A stretch of 64,000 bases of DNA from an uncultured Clostridiaceae bacterium. GTDB lineage: Bacteria; Bacillota; Clostridia; TANB77; CAG-465. The DNA lies in NCBI GenBank assembly GCA_947169155.1, contig CAMVON010000001.1, forward strand, positions 62,001 to 126,000, in the 5' to 3' direction. The notes below the pieces were generated by a model. The model saw nothing but the letters and a program-made list of their open reading frames with translations, had not been told where the DNA came from and ran no database searches. Positions 52,001 to 60,662 of the stretch are shown here, one piece after another. Position 1 is the first letter of the stretch, and every line of letters starts with the position of its first letter. The position numbers were made by a program, and so were the translations under genes.

Positions 52001-53186
52001 TAAACCTGAAGGTAATGAGGATGTTGTAGAAGTCCCAGGACCAGATATAGTAAATGAAGTTGAATATGGTTATGCAAGAGCTATTAAAGTTTCTACTTCA
52101 ACTGATACAGGTCTTATAACATTAAATAAAAAGACTATTAATAGTGATGGCTATAAGAAAAGAAAGGCTGATATTGCAACTTCAATATCAACTATGACTA
52201 GAGAGGAAACTGAAAACTATATTGAATCTGAAAAGATTAAGGTTGTTCCTGATGCTGAATATGAACTTTGGTTAGATGAAGAAGGTAAAACAAAATTAAT
52301 GGAAATAAATCCATTAACAGGAGAACAAACAGTTGCTAAATTTACTACAGATAATATTGGTATTCTTGAAATGTATGAAATACCAAAAGGTGATTATTTC
52401 TTAAAAGAAGTTAAAGCACCTGCTAAATATGAAATTGCAAAAAGAGGTATTCCACTTGCTGTAACAGCTTCAAATCCAGAAGCTACTGTATACGAAGTTG
52501 TAGATGAAACTCCAACATTTGGCGTAGGTATCCATAAAACTGATATATTTACTGGCGAAGATGTACCAAATTGTAAATTTGAAGTAAGGGATAGTGAAGG
52601 AGAACTATTGATGTATGCAGTAACAGATGAGGATGGTTATGCTCATATTCCTGAAGATTTATTTGAAGAGGGAAAAACATATACTTATACAGAAATTGAA
52701 GCTCCTGATGTATATAGGGAAGATGGAAGACTATATAAATTAAATACTGAACCACATGAGTTTGTAGCTCATTTTGATGAGGAAGGACATTTTGTTAATT
52801 CATTAGTTGAAGTTGAAAACTATAGACCAACAACAAATGTTAAATTTGTAAAGACAGATGAAGAGTCAAACTTAGTTCCAAATTGTAAATTTGAACTTAA
52901 GAGTGAAGAAGAAGGCTTATATTATGAAACTGGTGTAACAGATGAAAATGGTATTTATGTATTTGAAGATGTACCACAAGGTTGGTATACATATACAGAG
53001 CTTGAAGCTCCAGAAGAATATGATTTAGATACAACTCCACATAGAGTTTATGTAACAGGAGATGAAATGGTTATAGACTTTGTAAATACAGGAGATATTC
53101 CAGTAGTTGCAATTGCTACATTAGCTATAGTATGTGTTGCAGGAATTGCATTTGTTACAGTAAGAAAAGTTAAAGCTACAAAATAA
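49017..53186 (+). CDS. Thioester-domain surface adhesin with multiple CnaB/SpaA-like domains (1389 aa)
   Basis: Signal peptide; thioester Cys 'AWCVQ' (codon 49257-49259) and Gln 'KQAAIWGI' (codon 49392-49394); repeated 'KxD...GAxF...GxYxxxExxxPEGYxLD' modules; C-terminal TM and basic tail. Confidence 0.85.
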   Translation: MYMKRIILKVFCFVVLTVLAMCINTRTVRADVYTSSRNADMGTYASDTNYFTHSSSGSYTTHTKWRYGLFDANHNLMGAWCVQAHVQYIVGQTYETTVGYQVLDERKGAMLSYIILHGGYNDQEKQAAIWGITDGTDGLTAENGGDLNRVYNLINEASSLYTGGGVIQTGSSASSVSFNSSSLTYSYVEADDAFESNTVTASVGGSARISFSGPNGSYMLVDGARQNGEVNLGGGDHSIKIVCPRTQFKGTHSTSINAHADGGSGTVYYGATEYHVTATRAGYENYTQILVTPNSGTYNVPDTNISVSGNVSRPVGNLAIQKIDEHNVTVAGVRFHITGPYHFDEYITSTKELTRFTDVDIGTYTITELEVVPNLILDSRALTIGVDENRTATYTMKNNYAKGSSDMSKGDEVTGKIPLGDAKLEGAVYELRANEDIYEGETLIYSNGQLVDTRTTDSEGNTTKVENLPMGNYYWVETKAPVGYNLNDRHIEFTVEYEGQNVPKVTNDHMSHTDKIITGKVEVIKEVGDPNSSESSLAVGAILKLTLDSNPTQTYEGIINEEGKAEFRCETLSQYGIYTIPFGKYTITEVKGADGEETNDFFIQPEPVDIDKEEDDELRIVSDEPVPVWLKIIKKDKSTGDIVPLAGAKFKIWDVDNEKWVVMSDMYNDISEFVTNEDGYLFTPKQLYPGNYIVYETQPPEGYYLQDEWRIPDDTNDLGDKTKGGKFITINKVVARVPENIVDPGPIEVGQFMYEVSMPDNPLYVNIKLYKTGERLTDAHTETVSYTETDGDIIEREKYVADYTVGGLEGVSYKIYAAEDIYTPDGVLRVRKDTEVDDITTDEYGYAYSKDTLFPGNYKVVEYEVPEGYVLDTTPKYVPAENKDQYVESATATLEVNDVRQKLKYTFKKIFEQFKYTNGYAQKHAVFGIFAKEPIKTVNGEIVIDANDMVDLLEADDDTLVKTVELPKGKYYVQELYVSYPYKLSNEKVDFELKYKPEGNEDVVEVPGPDIVNEVEYGYARAIKVSTSTDTGLITLNKKTINSDGYKKRKADIATSISTMTREETENYIESEKIKVVPDAEYELWLDEEGKTKLMEINPLTGEQTVAKFTTDNIGILEMYEIPKGDYFLKEVKAPAKYEIAKRGIPLAVTASNPEATVYEVVDETPTFGVGIHKTDIFTGEDVPNCKFEVRDSEGELLMYAVTDEDGYAHIPEDLFEEGKTYTYTEIEAPDVYREDGRLYKLNTEPHEFVAHFDEEGHFVNSLVEVENYRPTTNVKFVKTDEESNLVPNCKFELKSEEEGLYYETGVTDENGIYVFEDVPQGWYTYTELEAPEEYDLDTTPHRVYVTGDEMVIDFVNTGDIPVVAIATLAIVCVAGIAFVTVRKVKATK

Positions 53187-53203
53187 TATAAATAGTAGTT
53201 ATA

Positions 53204-53237
53204 AGAAGTAAGACAATAGTCTTGCTTCTTTTTTGTT
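53204..53237 (+). terminator. Rho-independent terminator
   Basis: agaagtaagac-aata-gtcttgcttct then T6. Confidence 0.88.
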
Positions 53238-53265
53238 GACTATCTTTATTTTTAAGAGTATAATC
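53237..53265 (+). promoter_or_regulatory. Putative promoter (TTGACT-17-TATAAT)
   Basis: ttgact 53237-53242, tataat 53260-53265. Confidence 0.65.
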
Positions 53266-53323
53266 TAGAAAAAATGAAACATTAATATTTATTAGATTTA
53301 AGAATATGAACAGGAGCAAGACT

Positions 53324-53485
53324 ATGAGCCAGGCATCTAAGAAAGATCATATATCTTTTATTATTACTTTTGTTATAGGAATAATATTTTTATTGATATT
53401 TTTTTCAATTATTAATAATTCTCAACAAGATAAAAGTAATGATAATATTAAAAGTTCACAATGTTGTGAATGTGTAAAGGAGTAG
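53324..53485 (+). CDS. 53-aa single-TM peptide with C-terminal CCEC motif (not in ORF track)
   Basis: MSQASKKDHISFIITFVIGIIFLLIFFSIINNSQQDKSNDNIKSSQCCECVKE*; SD caggag. Confidence 0.6.
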   Translation: MSQASKKDHISFIITFVIGIIFLLIFFSIINNSQQDKSNDNIKSSQCCECVKE

Positions 53486-53506
53486 ACGTTTGTTTACTCC
53501 TTTTTA
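53476..53506 (+). terminator. Rho-independent terminator overlapping small ORF stop
   Basis: aaggagtaga-loop-gtttactcctt then T-run. Confidence 0.7.
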
Positions 53507-53507
53507 T

Positions 53508-53536
53508 TTGACATAATTTAGATAAAATGCTATAAT
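53508..53536 (+). promoter_or_regulatory. Perfect consensus promoter TTGACA-17-TATAAT
   Basis: ttgaca 53508-53513, tataat 53531-53536. Confidence 0.8.
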
Positions 53537-53551
53537 GAATATGTATTAATA

Positions 53552-53932
53552 ATGGAGGTAATACATGGATTAATATCCTTATTATTTTTAATATTAACTA
53601 ATAAAGTAAAGGAAAATATGACAAATTCAAAAAAGAGTAAATTTATATATATTATTGGACTTGCAGTATGTGCTGGACTTGTTATTAGCTCAGCAATAAT
53701 TGGTTTTAATTATGAAAAATACAAACAAGAACAATATGTAAAATGCATCGAGACATCTGCAAATATCTTAGTTAATGATGGTAATACTCCTTCAAATAAG
53801 ATTATGCAAGTTGCTAAAGAGGCATGTAGTGACTATAATAAAAGCGAGCAAAATCCTGCAGTTACACTTGCAGAAATAGCAATATTTTTATTATTTGTTA
53901 CTTTTATTGTATATATAATATCTCTTAAATAA
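53552..53932 (+). CDS. Small two-TM membrane protein (start uncertain; ATG 53618 possible)
   Basis: 'SKFIYIIGLAVCAGLVISSAIIGF', 'TLAEIAIFLLFVTFIVYIISLK'. Confidence 0.6.
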   Translation: MEVIHGLISLLFLILTNKVKENMTNSKKSKFIYIIGLAVCAGLVISSAIIGFNYEKYKQEQYVKCIETSANILVNDGNTPSNKIMQVAKEACSDYNKSEQNPAVTLAEIAIFLLFVTFIVYIISLK

Positions 53933-53952
53933 CAATTATTTGAAAGGATAAT

Positions 53953-54129
53953 ATGGATAATAATATTTTAGATTTAATAATAATTATTGTATGCTTTTTA
54001 GTATTTCCACTTTTAGTTTTATTTATCTTTGCTATTTATGCATATTTTAAAGGTAAAAAGAAATTTGAAGAGGATGAAGAAAAGAAAGAGAGAGCTTGGA
54101 ATGAATTTGAAGATATAGAGTTTGAATAA
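53953..54129 (+). CDS. 58-aa single-TM protein with acidic tail (not in ORF track)
   Basis: MDNNILDLIIIIVCFLVFPLLVLFIFAIYAYFKGKKKFEEDEEKKERAWNEFEDIEFE*; upstream gaaagga. Confidence 0.6.
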   Translation: MDNNILDLIIIIVCFLVFPLLVLFIFAIYAYFKGKKKFEEDEEKKERAWNEFEDIEFE

Positions 54130-54137
54130 AAAATATT

Positions 54138-54168
54138 GGAGTGAAATTAATAATTTCACTCCTTTTTT
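54138..54168 (+). terminator. Rho-independent terminator
   Basis: ggagtgaaat-taat-atttcactcc then T6. Confidence 0.85.
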
Positions 54169-54283
54169 GCATAAAATGATAAATTAAAATACTGAGAAGA
54201 TATATAATTTTACATAAAAAATTGAGTGTTTTCCATTGTGAAAAAAATTTCACAAAAATTAATCAAAAAAGGTTAAATAATTG

Positions 54284-54312
54284 TTGACATTATCATTTAA
54301 TAGGTGTATAAC
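54284..54312 (+). promoter_or_regulatory. Heat-shock operon promoter TTGACA-17-TATAAC
   Basis: ttgaca 54284-54289, tataac 54307-54312, directly upstream of CIRCE. Confidence 0.75.
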
Positions 54313-54323
54313 AATATATGAAT

Positions 54324-54350
54324 TTAGCACTCGAGTGTTTTAAGTGCTAA
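54324..54350 (+). promoter_or_regulatory. CIRCE element (HrcA operator)
   Basis: TTAGCACTC-N9-AAGTGCTAA; one mismatch from TTAGCACTC-N9-GAGTGCTAA. Confidence 0.95.
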
Positions 54351-54369
54351 AAAATAAATTGGTGATAAT

Positions 54370-55413
54370 ATGAGTTTAGATGAAAGAAAGAAAAAGATAC
54401 TTTCTTCTGTAGTAGAAGATTATATTGAATCTGCAGAACCAGTTGGATCTAAAACTTTAGTAGAAAAATATCATCTAGATTATAGTTCAGCTACAATACG
54501 TAATGATATGAAAGAGCTTGAAGAAGAAGGGTACTTAGAGCAGCCGCATGTAAGCGCTGGTCGTATTCCTTCTACAAAAGGTTATCGTTACTATGTAGAT
54601 AATTTGATGAAAGAAAGAAAATTATCTATGGTAGATATAGACTATATAAATAATACTTTAAGTGGCTATGGAGATGTAGATGATATATTTGAACAAGTCG
54701 CAGATGTAGTATCTAAAGTCTTATCTACACCTACCGTTATTACTAGAAATAATTCAGATACAATTGAAAATATTAAAGTAGTAAAGATATCAGATAATTT
54801 AGTATTGATTGTATTAATGTCTAAAAATGGAACTGTAAAAGATTGTATTGCAAAACTTACAGATACTGTTGAGGATAAAGTTTTAGACAAGATGACAGAT
54901 ATTTTAAATCAGGATTTGACAGGAACTCCACTTCAGGAATTACATTTAGCATTAAATAATATAATTAAAAGAGATCTTGAAAATTTTTCAGTTGTTATGG
55001 AAGAAATAGTAAATAGTATTAAGTATGAAATGTCTAAAAACATGAAAAAACTTAATAGTGGCGTAGAAAAGATTTTAGAAAATCCTGAGTTTTCAGATGT
55101 TGAGACAGTTAAAAATTTTATTAATATGATTTCAACAAAAGAAATAATAGATTCTGCACTCGATAGTAGTAAAGACAATAAATTAAGCATAGTTATTGGT
55201 TCAGAAAATAAAGAAGTTTTATTAAATGATTATAGTGTTATTTCATTAGATATCTCTTCTGGTGATAAGAAGTTAGGTAAGCTATCAGTTATTGGACCAA
55301 AAAGAATGAATTATGCAAAGACAATATCCACATTGAAATATATTAATGATAAATTCAATAATGCTTTGGGTTTAAATAAAGAAAAAGTAGAAAAGGGGGA
55401 TAATAGTGAGTAA
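54370..55413 (+). CDS. hrcA: Heat-inducible transcriptional repressor HrcA
   Basis: 'RKKKILSSVVEDYIESAEPVGSKTLVEKYHLDYSSATIRNDMKELEEEGYLEQPHVSAGRIPSTKGYRYYVD'. Confidence 0.97.
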   Translation: MSLDERKKKILSSVVEDYIESAEPVGSKTLVEKYHLDYSSATIRNDMKELEEEGYLEQPHVSAGRIPSTKGYRYYVDNLMKERKLSMVDIDYINNTLSGYGDVDDIFEQVADVVSKVLSTPTVITRNNSDTIENIKVVKISDNLVLIVLMSKNGTVKDCIAKLTDTVEDKVLDKMTDILNQDLTGTPLQELHLALNNIIKRDLENFSVVMEEIVNSIKYEMSKNMKKLNSGVEKILENPEFSDVETVKNFINMISTKEIIDSALDSSKDNKLSIVIGSENKEVLLNDYSVISLDISSGDKKLGKLSVIGPKRMNYAKTISTLKYINDKFNNALGLNKEKVEKGDNSE

Positions 55414-55969
55414 GAAAGAAAAGGGAGAAGAAATCCTAGAAGAAGAGATAGTAGAAGATACTATCCCAGAGGAAGAAGAAAAAGAAGAAAAAGAAGAAGT
55501 TAAAGAAAATTCAAAAATTGAATCTTTAAAAGCTCAATTAAAACAAGAAAAAGAAAAATCTGAAGAATATTATGAGCATCTAAAAAGAAATATGGCTGAA
55601 TTTGATAACTTCAAAAAACGTATATCTAAAGAAAAAGATATGATGTACAATACAATTTCTGCAGATATTGTTGGTCAACTTCTACCAACACTTGATACAT
55701 TTGAAAAAGCACTTTCTGCTGAAACAACTGATGAATCATTTAAAGAAGGAATGCAAATGATCTATAATCAAGTAATTGATACTTTAAAAAATATCGGTGT
55801 TGAAGAAATTGAGGCAATGAATACTACATTTGATCCAAATATTCACGAAGCAGTTATGCATGTAGAAGATGAAAATTATGGTGAAAAAGAAGTAGTAGAT
55901 GTATTTAGAAAAGGCTACAAAATTGGTGATAAAATAATTCGTCACACAATGGTTAAAGTAGCAAACTAA
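55406..55969 (+). CDS. grpE: Nucleotide exchange factor GrpE
   Basis: 'RNMAEFDNFKKRISKEKD', 'LLPTLDTFEKAL', 'FDPNIHEAVMHVED', 'VFRKGYKIGDKIIRHTMVKVA'; GTG start. Confidence 0.95.
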   Translation: MSKKEKGEEILEEEIVEDTIPEEEEKEEKEEVKENSKIESLKAQLKQEKEKSEEYYEHLKRNMAEFDNFKKRISKEKDMMYNTISADIVGQLLPTLDTFEKALSAETTDESFKEGMQMIYNQVIDTLKNIGVEEIEAMNTTFDPNIHEAVMHVEDENYGEKEVVDVFRKGYKIGDKIIRHTMVKVAN

Positions 55970-56050
55970 TTATTTTTAATTAAGTTATTTACTCAATGAT
56001 TTGAGTAGTATATATTTTAAGTAACTTTGTATTTTTAGGAGGTAATTAAT

Positions 56051-57889
56051 ATGTCAAAAGTTATAGGTATAGACTTAGGAACAACAAACTCATGTGTTGC
56101 CGTTATTGAAAACGGTGAACCAATAGTAATTCCAAATGCTGAAGGAGCAAGAACAACTCCATCTATTGTAGCATTTGCTAAAAATGGTGAAAGACTTGTA
56201 GGTCAAGTAGCAAAAAGACAAGCGGTTACAAACCACGATAGAACAGTAATCTCAATTAAAAGAGATATGGGTTCTGATAAAAAAATAAAAATAGAAAATA
56301 AAGATTATACACCACAAGAAATTTCAGCTATGATTCTTCAAAAATTAAAAGAAGATGCTGAAAACTATCTTGGAGAAAAAGTAACTCAAGCTGTTATCAC
56401 AGTTCCAGCTTACTTTACAGATTCTCAAAGACAAGCAACTAAAGATGCCGGTAGAATTGCAGGACTAGAAGTATTAAGAATTGTAAACGAACCAACAGCT
56501 GCATCTCTTGCTCATGGATTTGATAAAGATGCAGAACAAAAAATCATGGTATATGACCTAGGTGGTGGTACATTTGATGTATCTATACTAGATATTGCTG
56601 ATGGTGTATTTGAAGTTATGGCTACAGCTGGTAACAACAGACTAGGTGGAGATGACTTCGACCAAAGAATTATGGACTACTTAGTAGCTGAATTCAAAAA
56701 AGACAATGGAATTGATTTATCTACAGATTCAATGGCTATGCAAAGATTAAAAGAAGCTGCAGAAAAAGCTAAAATTGAACTCTCTGGCGTAATGCAAGCA
56801 CAAATTAATCTACCATTCATTACTGCAGATTCAACAGGACCAAAACACTTAGATATTACATTAACTAGATCTAAATTTGAAGAATTAATCGCAGACCTAG
56901 TAGAATCTACTGTAGGACCAGTTAACCAAGCTATGAAAGATTCAGGATTATCTTTTGATAAACTAGATAAAATCTTACTTGTTGGTGGTTCAACTCGTGT
57001 ACCTCTAGTACAAGAAACAGTTAAGAAAATTACTGGTAAAGAACCATATAAAGGAATCAACCCAGATGAATGTGTTGCTATTGGCGCAGCAATTCAAGGT
57101 GGTGTACTTACTGGAGAAGTTAAAGACCTAGTATTACTAGATGTAACACCTCTATCACTTGGTATTGAAACATATGGTGGAGTATTTACTAAATTAATTG
57201 AAAGAAATACTACAATACCAACTAAAAAATCTCAAATATTCTCAACTGCAGCTGATGGTCAAACATCTGTTGAAGTTCACGTTCTACAAGGTGAAAGAGA
57301 AATGGCATCATACAATAAAACTCTTGGAAGATTTAGCTTAACTGGAATTCCAGCAGCACCAAGAGGAGTACCTCAAATTGAAGTTACATTTGATATTGAT
57401 GCAAACGGTATTGTTCACGTATCTGCAAAAGATATGGCTACAAACAATGAACAAAAAATTGCTATTACTGCTTCTACAAACTTAACAGAACAAGAAATTC
57501 AAAATGCTGTTAAAGAAGCTGAAGCTCATGCAGCAGAAGATAAAAAGAGAAAAGAAGAAGTTGAAATTAGAAACAACGCTGATTCTCTTGTATATAACAC
57601 AGAAAAAACATTAAAAGATCTTGAAGGTAAAATTTCAGATGAAGAAAAATCTAAAGTTGAATCTGAACTTGCAAACTTAAAGAAAACTCTTGAAGGAACA
57701 GATACAGATGCTATTAAGAGTGCAACAGACAAATTAACTCAAGTTTTCTATGATTTAACATCTAAATTATATTCTCAAGCATCTCAAGCACAAGGTGCTA
57801 CAGCTGCTGATTCTACAGAAAATACTGCAACTGGTGAAGACAATGTTGTTCACGATGCAGATTACAAAGTAGAAGATGACAATAAATAA
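56051..57889 (+). CDS. dnaK: Molecular chaperone DnaK
   Basis: '[38 protein letters not shown]', '[16 protein letters not shown]'. Confidence 0.99.
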   Translation: MSKVIGIDLGTTNSCVAVIENGEPIVIPNAEGARTTPSIVAFAKNGERLVGQVAKRQAVTNHDRTVISIKRDMGSDKKIKIENKDYTPQEISAMILQKLKEDAENYLGEKVTQAVITVPAYFTDSQRQATKDAGRIAGLEVLRIVNEPTAASLAHGFDKDAEQKIMVYDLGGGTFDVSILDIADGVFEVMATAGNNRLGGDDFDQRIMDYLVAEFKKDNGIDLSTDSMAMQRLKEAAEKAKIELSGVMQAQINLPFITADSTGPKHLDITLTRSKFEELIADLVESTVGPVNQAMKDSGLSFDKLDKILLVGGSTRVPLVQETVKKITGKEPYKGINPDECVAIGAAIQGGVLTGEVKDLVLLDVTPLSLGIETYGGVFTKLIERNTTIPTKKSQIFSTAADGQTSVEVHVLQGEREMASYNKTLGRFSLTGIPAAPRGVPQIEVTFDIDANGIVHVSAKDMATNNEQKIAITASTNLTEQEIQNAVKEAEAHAAEDKKRKEEVEIRNNADSLVYNTEKTLKDLEGKISDEEKSKVESELANLKKTLEGTDTDAIKSATDKLTQVFYDLTSKLYSQASQAQGATAADSTENTATGEDNVVHDADYKVEDDNK

Positions 57890-57921
57890 TTAGAAGATAA
57901 GAATAATAATAATTAAATATA

Positions 57922-57950
57922 AGGGTGGTGGCCTACCACCCTGTATTTTT
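57922..57950 (+). terminator. Hairpin between dnaK and dnaJ (possible partial terminator or processing site)
   Basis: agggtggt-ggcct-accaccct followed by gtattttt. Confidence 0.55.
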
Positions 57951-57969
57951 AGTATAGGGGGAAGGATTT

Positions 57970-59133
57970 GTGGCAGAATCTAAAGATTATTATCAAATTT
58001 TAGGTGTATCAAAAGATGCAACTGCAGATGATCTTAAGAAGGCATATAGAAAACTTGCAAAACAATACCATCCTGATGCTCAACATACTGAGGCAGACAA
58101 AAAGAATGCTGAAGCAAAGTTTAAAGAAATAAATGAAGCATATTCAGTATTGTCAGATGATACAAAAAGAGCTCAATATGATAGATTTGGTTCTAACTTT
58201 GAACAAGCTGGCTTTGGTGGTGGCTCATATGGAAGTTATGGCGGATTTGGTGGCTTTGATGGCTTTGGAATGGATATTGACCTAGAAGATATTTTAGGTA
58301 GTGTTTTTGGTGGTGGATTTTCATCATCTAGAAAGTCTTCTGGCCCTACAAAAGGAGCAGACATTAGAACTACTTTGAACTTAAAGTTTGAAGAAGCTGC
58401 TTTTGGTGTTAAAAAAGAAATAAATATTACTAGAAATGAAAAATGTGATACTTGTAATGGCTCTGGAGCAAAACCTGGAAGTAAGATAATTACTTGTGAT
58501 AAATGCGGTGGTAGAGGAAAAATTCAAGTAACGCAAAATACTATTATGGGATCATTTTCTACAGTTCGTACTTGTGATAAATGTTCTGGTTCTGGTAAGG
58601 TTATTCAAACACCATGTGAAAAATGTAGTGGAAAAGGAACTGTTAGAAAGAATAGAAAAATAGAAATCAATGTTCCAGCAGGTATAGATAATGGTCAAGC
58701 AATTCCTCTAAGAGGAGAAGGAGATGCAGGACTTAAAGGTGGACCAAATGGAGATATTTATGTTGTTGTTAAAGTTGGTTCACACAAATACTTTAGAAGA
58801 GAAGGTTATGATATCTTTGCAAATGTTAGAGTTCCATTTGCTAAAATGGTTCTTGGTGGAGATATTAAAATACCGACTCTTGAAGGTGAAATGGAATTTA
58901 GCATTCCTGAAGGAACAAGCAGTGGTACTAAGTTTAGAGTTAAAGATCAAGGTATTCCAATACTTAATGGTAAAGGAAGAGGTGTTCTAGAATTTGTAGT
59001 AGACGTTGATGTACCTAAAAAATTAAATGATGAACAAAGAGAACTTCTTAAAAAATTTGCTCAGTCATTTGGAGATGAAGTAAATGTTAAGAAGAAATCT
59101 ATTTTTGATGATATAAAAAGTAAATTTAATTAA
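57970..59133 (+). CDS. dnaJ: Molecular chaperone DnaJ
   Basis: J-domain 'KAYRKLAKQYHPD', four CxxCxGxG zinc motifs; GTG start. Confidence 0.97.
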   Translation: MAESKDYYQILGVSKDATADDLKKAYRKLAKQYHPDAQHTEADKKNAEAKFKEINEAYSVLSDDTKRAQYDRFGSNFEQAGFGGGSYGSYGGFGGFDGFGMDIDLEDILGSVFGGGFSSSRKSSGPTKGADIRTTLNLKFEEAAFGVKKEINITRNEKCDTCNGSGAKPGSKIITCDKCGGRGKIQVTQNTIMGSFSTVRTCDKCSGSGKVIQTPCEKCSGKGTVRKNRKIEINVPAGIDNGQAIPLRGEGDAGLKGGPNGDIYVVVKVGSHKYFRREGYDIFANVRVPFAKMVLGGDIKIPTLEGEMEFSIPEGTSSGTKFRVKDQGIPILNGKGRGVLEFVVDVDVPKKLNDEQRELLKKFAQSFGDEVNVKKKSIFDDIKSKFN

Positions 59134-59137
59134 TAAG

Positions 59138-59165
59138 ATGAGGCAGTATATGCCTCATTTTTTTA
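59138..59165 (+). terminator. Rho-independent terminator
   Basis: atgaggca-gtata-tgcctcat then T-run. Confidence 0.85.
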
Positions 59166-59262
59166 CTTTTTCTTGACAAACACTCCTTTACATAATATAA
59201 TCTTTCATGCAAAAATAAATATTCACCTGGAAAATGATTATTTAAAAGGAGGTAGAGAATTA

Positions 59263-60387
59263 ATGAAAGATTTTCTAAAAAGAATCATCATCGTTGTGTT
59301 ATTTTTGATTGGCGTTATGGTAGCATTTATACTTGCAAACTTATATGTTCAAAATAGGGATAACAAACCTACTGAAAGCAAAGTAGAAGAGCAACAAGTA
59401 TTACCTGTTGAAGAAAAGGAAACAGACGAGATAGAAACATATAAAGAAACATATGGAGTAAACACTGCAAATTTGAATTTAAGAGATTTTCCTTCTTTAG
59501 ATGGAAAAGTACTTGATGTAATACCAAATAACTCGAATTTGAACGTTCTTGCTAAAATTAGAAATGGTTGGTACAAAGTATCTCATGGAGATAAAACTGG
59601 ATACGTTAGTGGAGATTATTTGAAAGTCTTAACAGACGAAGAAAAGAAAGAAATAATTGCAGAGAAAGTTTATTCTACAGATACATATGCAAAAACTCAA
59701 GATTCATTAAATATTCGTGCAAGAGCAAATGTAGGCTCAGATATTATAACAACTCTAAATTCTGGAAGTGTTGTAAAAGTTCTAGAAAAAATGCAAAATG
59801 GTTGGTACAAAGTTGAAGGAAACTTGAAAGTTGGATATGTAGATGGACAATATATTAAAGTTTTGTCTCAAGATGAGTATAATGCTTTGTCTTCTGATAC
59901 AAATAATATGCTAAAGCCAGATCAAAATATAATTGCTACATACACTGCTACAAGTAGTTATGGAGAAAGTAGTAGATATAACATGCATGTTGCAGCAGAT
60001 TATATTAATGGTACAATAGTTGAGCCTGGGCATACATATTCACATTTAGCAACTATTTTTCCTGATGGAAAAGAGAACAAATATGTAGATTCCTATGTCC
60101 AAGTAAATGGAAAAGTTGAAATGGGAAATGGCGGTGGAGTCTGTATGAGTTCTAGTGTTTTATATGCTTCAATTGTTTCAGCTCAAGAGCAAGGAGTAAA
60201 TACTGGACTTATAGTAACTATGAGAAAACCACATACAAATCCTGTAAAATACGTACCAGTAAAATATGAGGCAACTGTTGCAGGACCTACTCTAGACTTT
60301 AGTTTTAGAAATGTTAATCCATATAGTATAAGACTTGAAGCAAGTTACAATTATAATACGCTAACAATTACAATATATAAGGTATAA
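59263..60387 (+). CDS. Membrane-anchored protein with two SH3b domains and VanW domain
   Basis: 'ANLNLRDFPSLDGKVLDVIPNNSNLNVLAKIRNGWYKV', 'DSLNIRARANVGSDIITTLNSGSVVKVL', VanW 'GNGGGVCMSSSVLYASIVSAQ'. Confidence 0.88.
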   Translation: MKDFLKRIIIVVLFLIGVMVAFILANLYVQNRDNKPTESKVEEQQVLPVEEKETDEIETYKETYGVNTANLNLRDFPSLDGKVLDVIPNNSNLNVLAKIRNGWYKVSHGDKTGYVSGDYLKVLTDEEKKEIIAEKVYSTDTYAKTQDSLNIRARANVGSDIITTLNSGSVVKVLEKMQNGWYKVEGNLKVGYVDGQYIKVLSQDEYNALSSDTNNMLKPDQNIIATYTATSSYGESSRYNMHVAADYINGTIVEPGHTYSHLATIFPDGKENKYVDSYVQVNGKVEMGNGGGVCMSSSVLYASIVSAQEQGVNTGLIVTMRKPHTNPVKYVPVKYEATVAGPTLDFSFRNVNPYSIRLEASYNYNTLTITIYKV

Positions 60388-60393
60388 ATTTTG

Positions 60394-60425
60394 GCATTCT
60401 ATGAATTTCATAGAATGCTTTTTTT
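60394..60425 (+). terminator. Rho-independent terminator
   Basis: gcattctatgaa-ttt-catagaatgc then T7. Confidence 0.85.
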
Positions 60426-60564
60426 ATCTTATAAATATATTACATAAATCGACTAATGCTGCAATATAGCTATCTTTTAAGCTATATTGAAATTTGAGTA
60501 TAAAAACAATTGTTCAGTATACATAATTTGCATAAAATATTTTTGCAAAATTAACGCAAAAAGG

Positions 60565-60593
60565 TTGCAAAAATATTACCTCTATGTTACAAT
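60565..60593 (+). promoter_or_regulatory. Putative promoter of second adhesin (TTGCAA-17-TACAAT)
   Basis: ttgcaa 60565-60570, tacaat 60588-60593. Confidence 0.55.
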
Positions 60594-60662
60594 AGTATTG
60601 CTTTGTTTTTGCGCTTATGTTAATAGCAGGGACAAAAATTGAAAAATAGGAGAGATGTTTTT

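Noticed and set aside
58724-58990. 88-aa + strand ORF
   Set aside because: Out-of-frame overlap within dnaJ.
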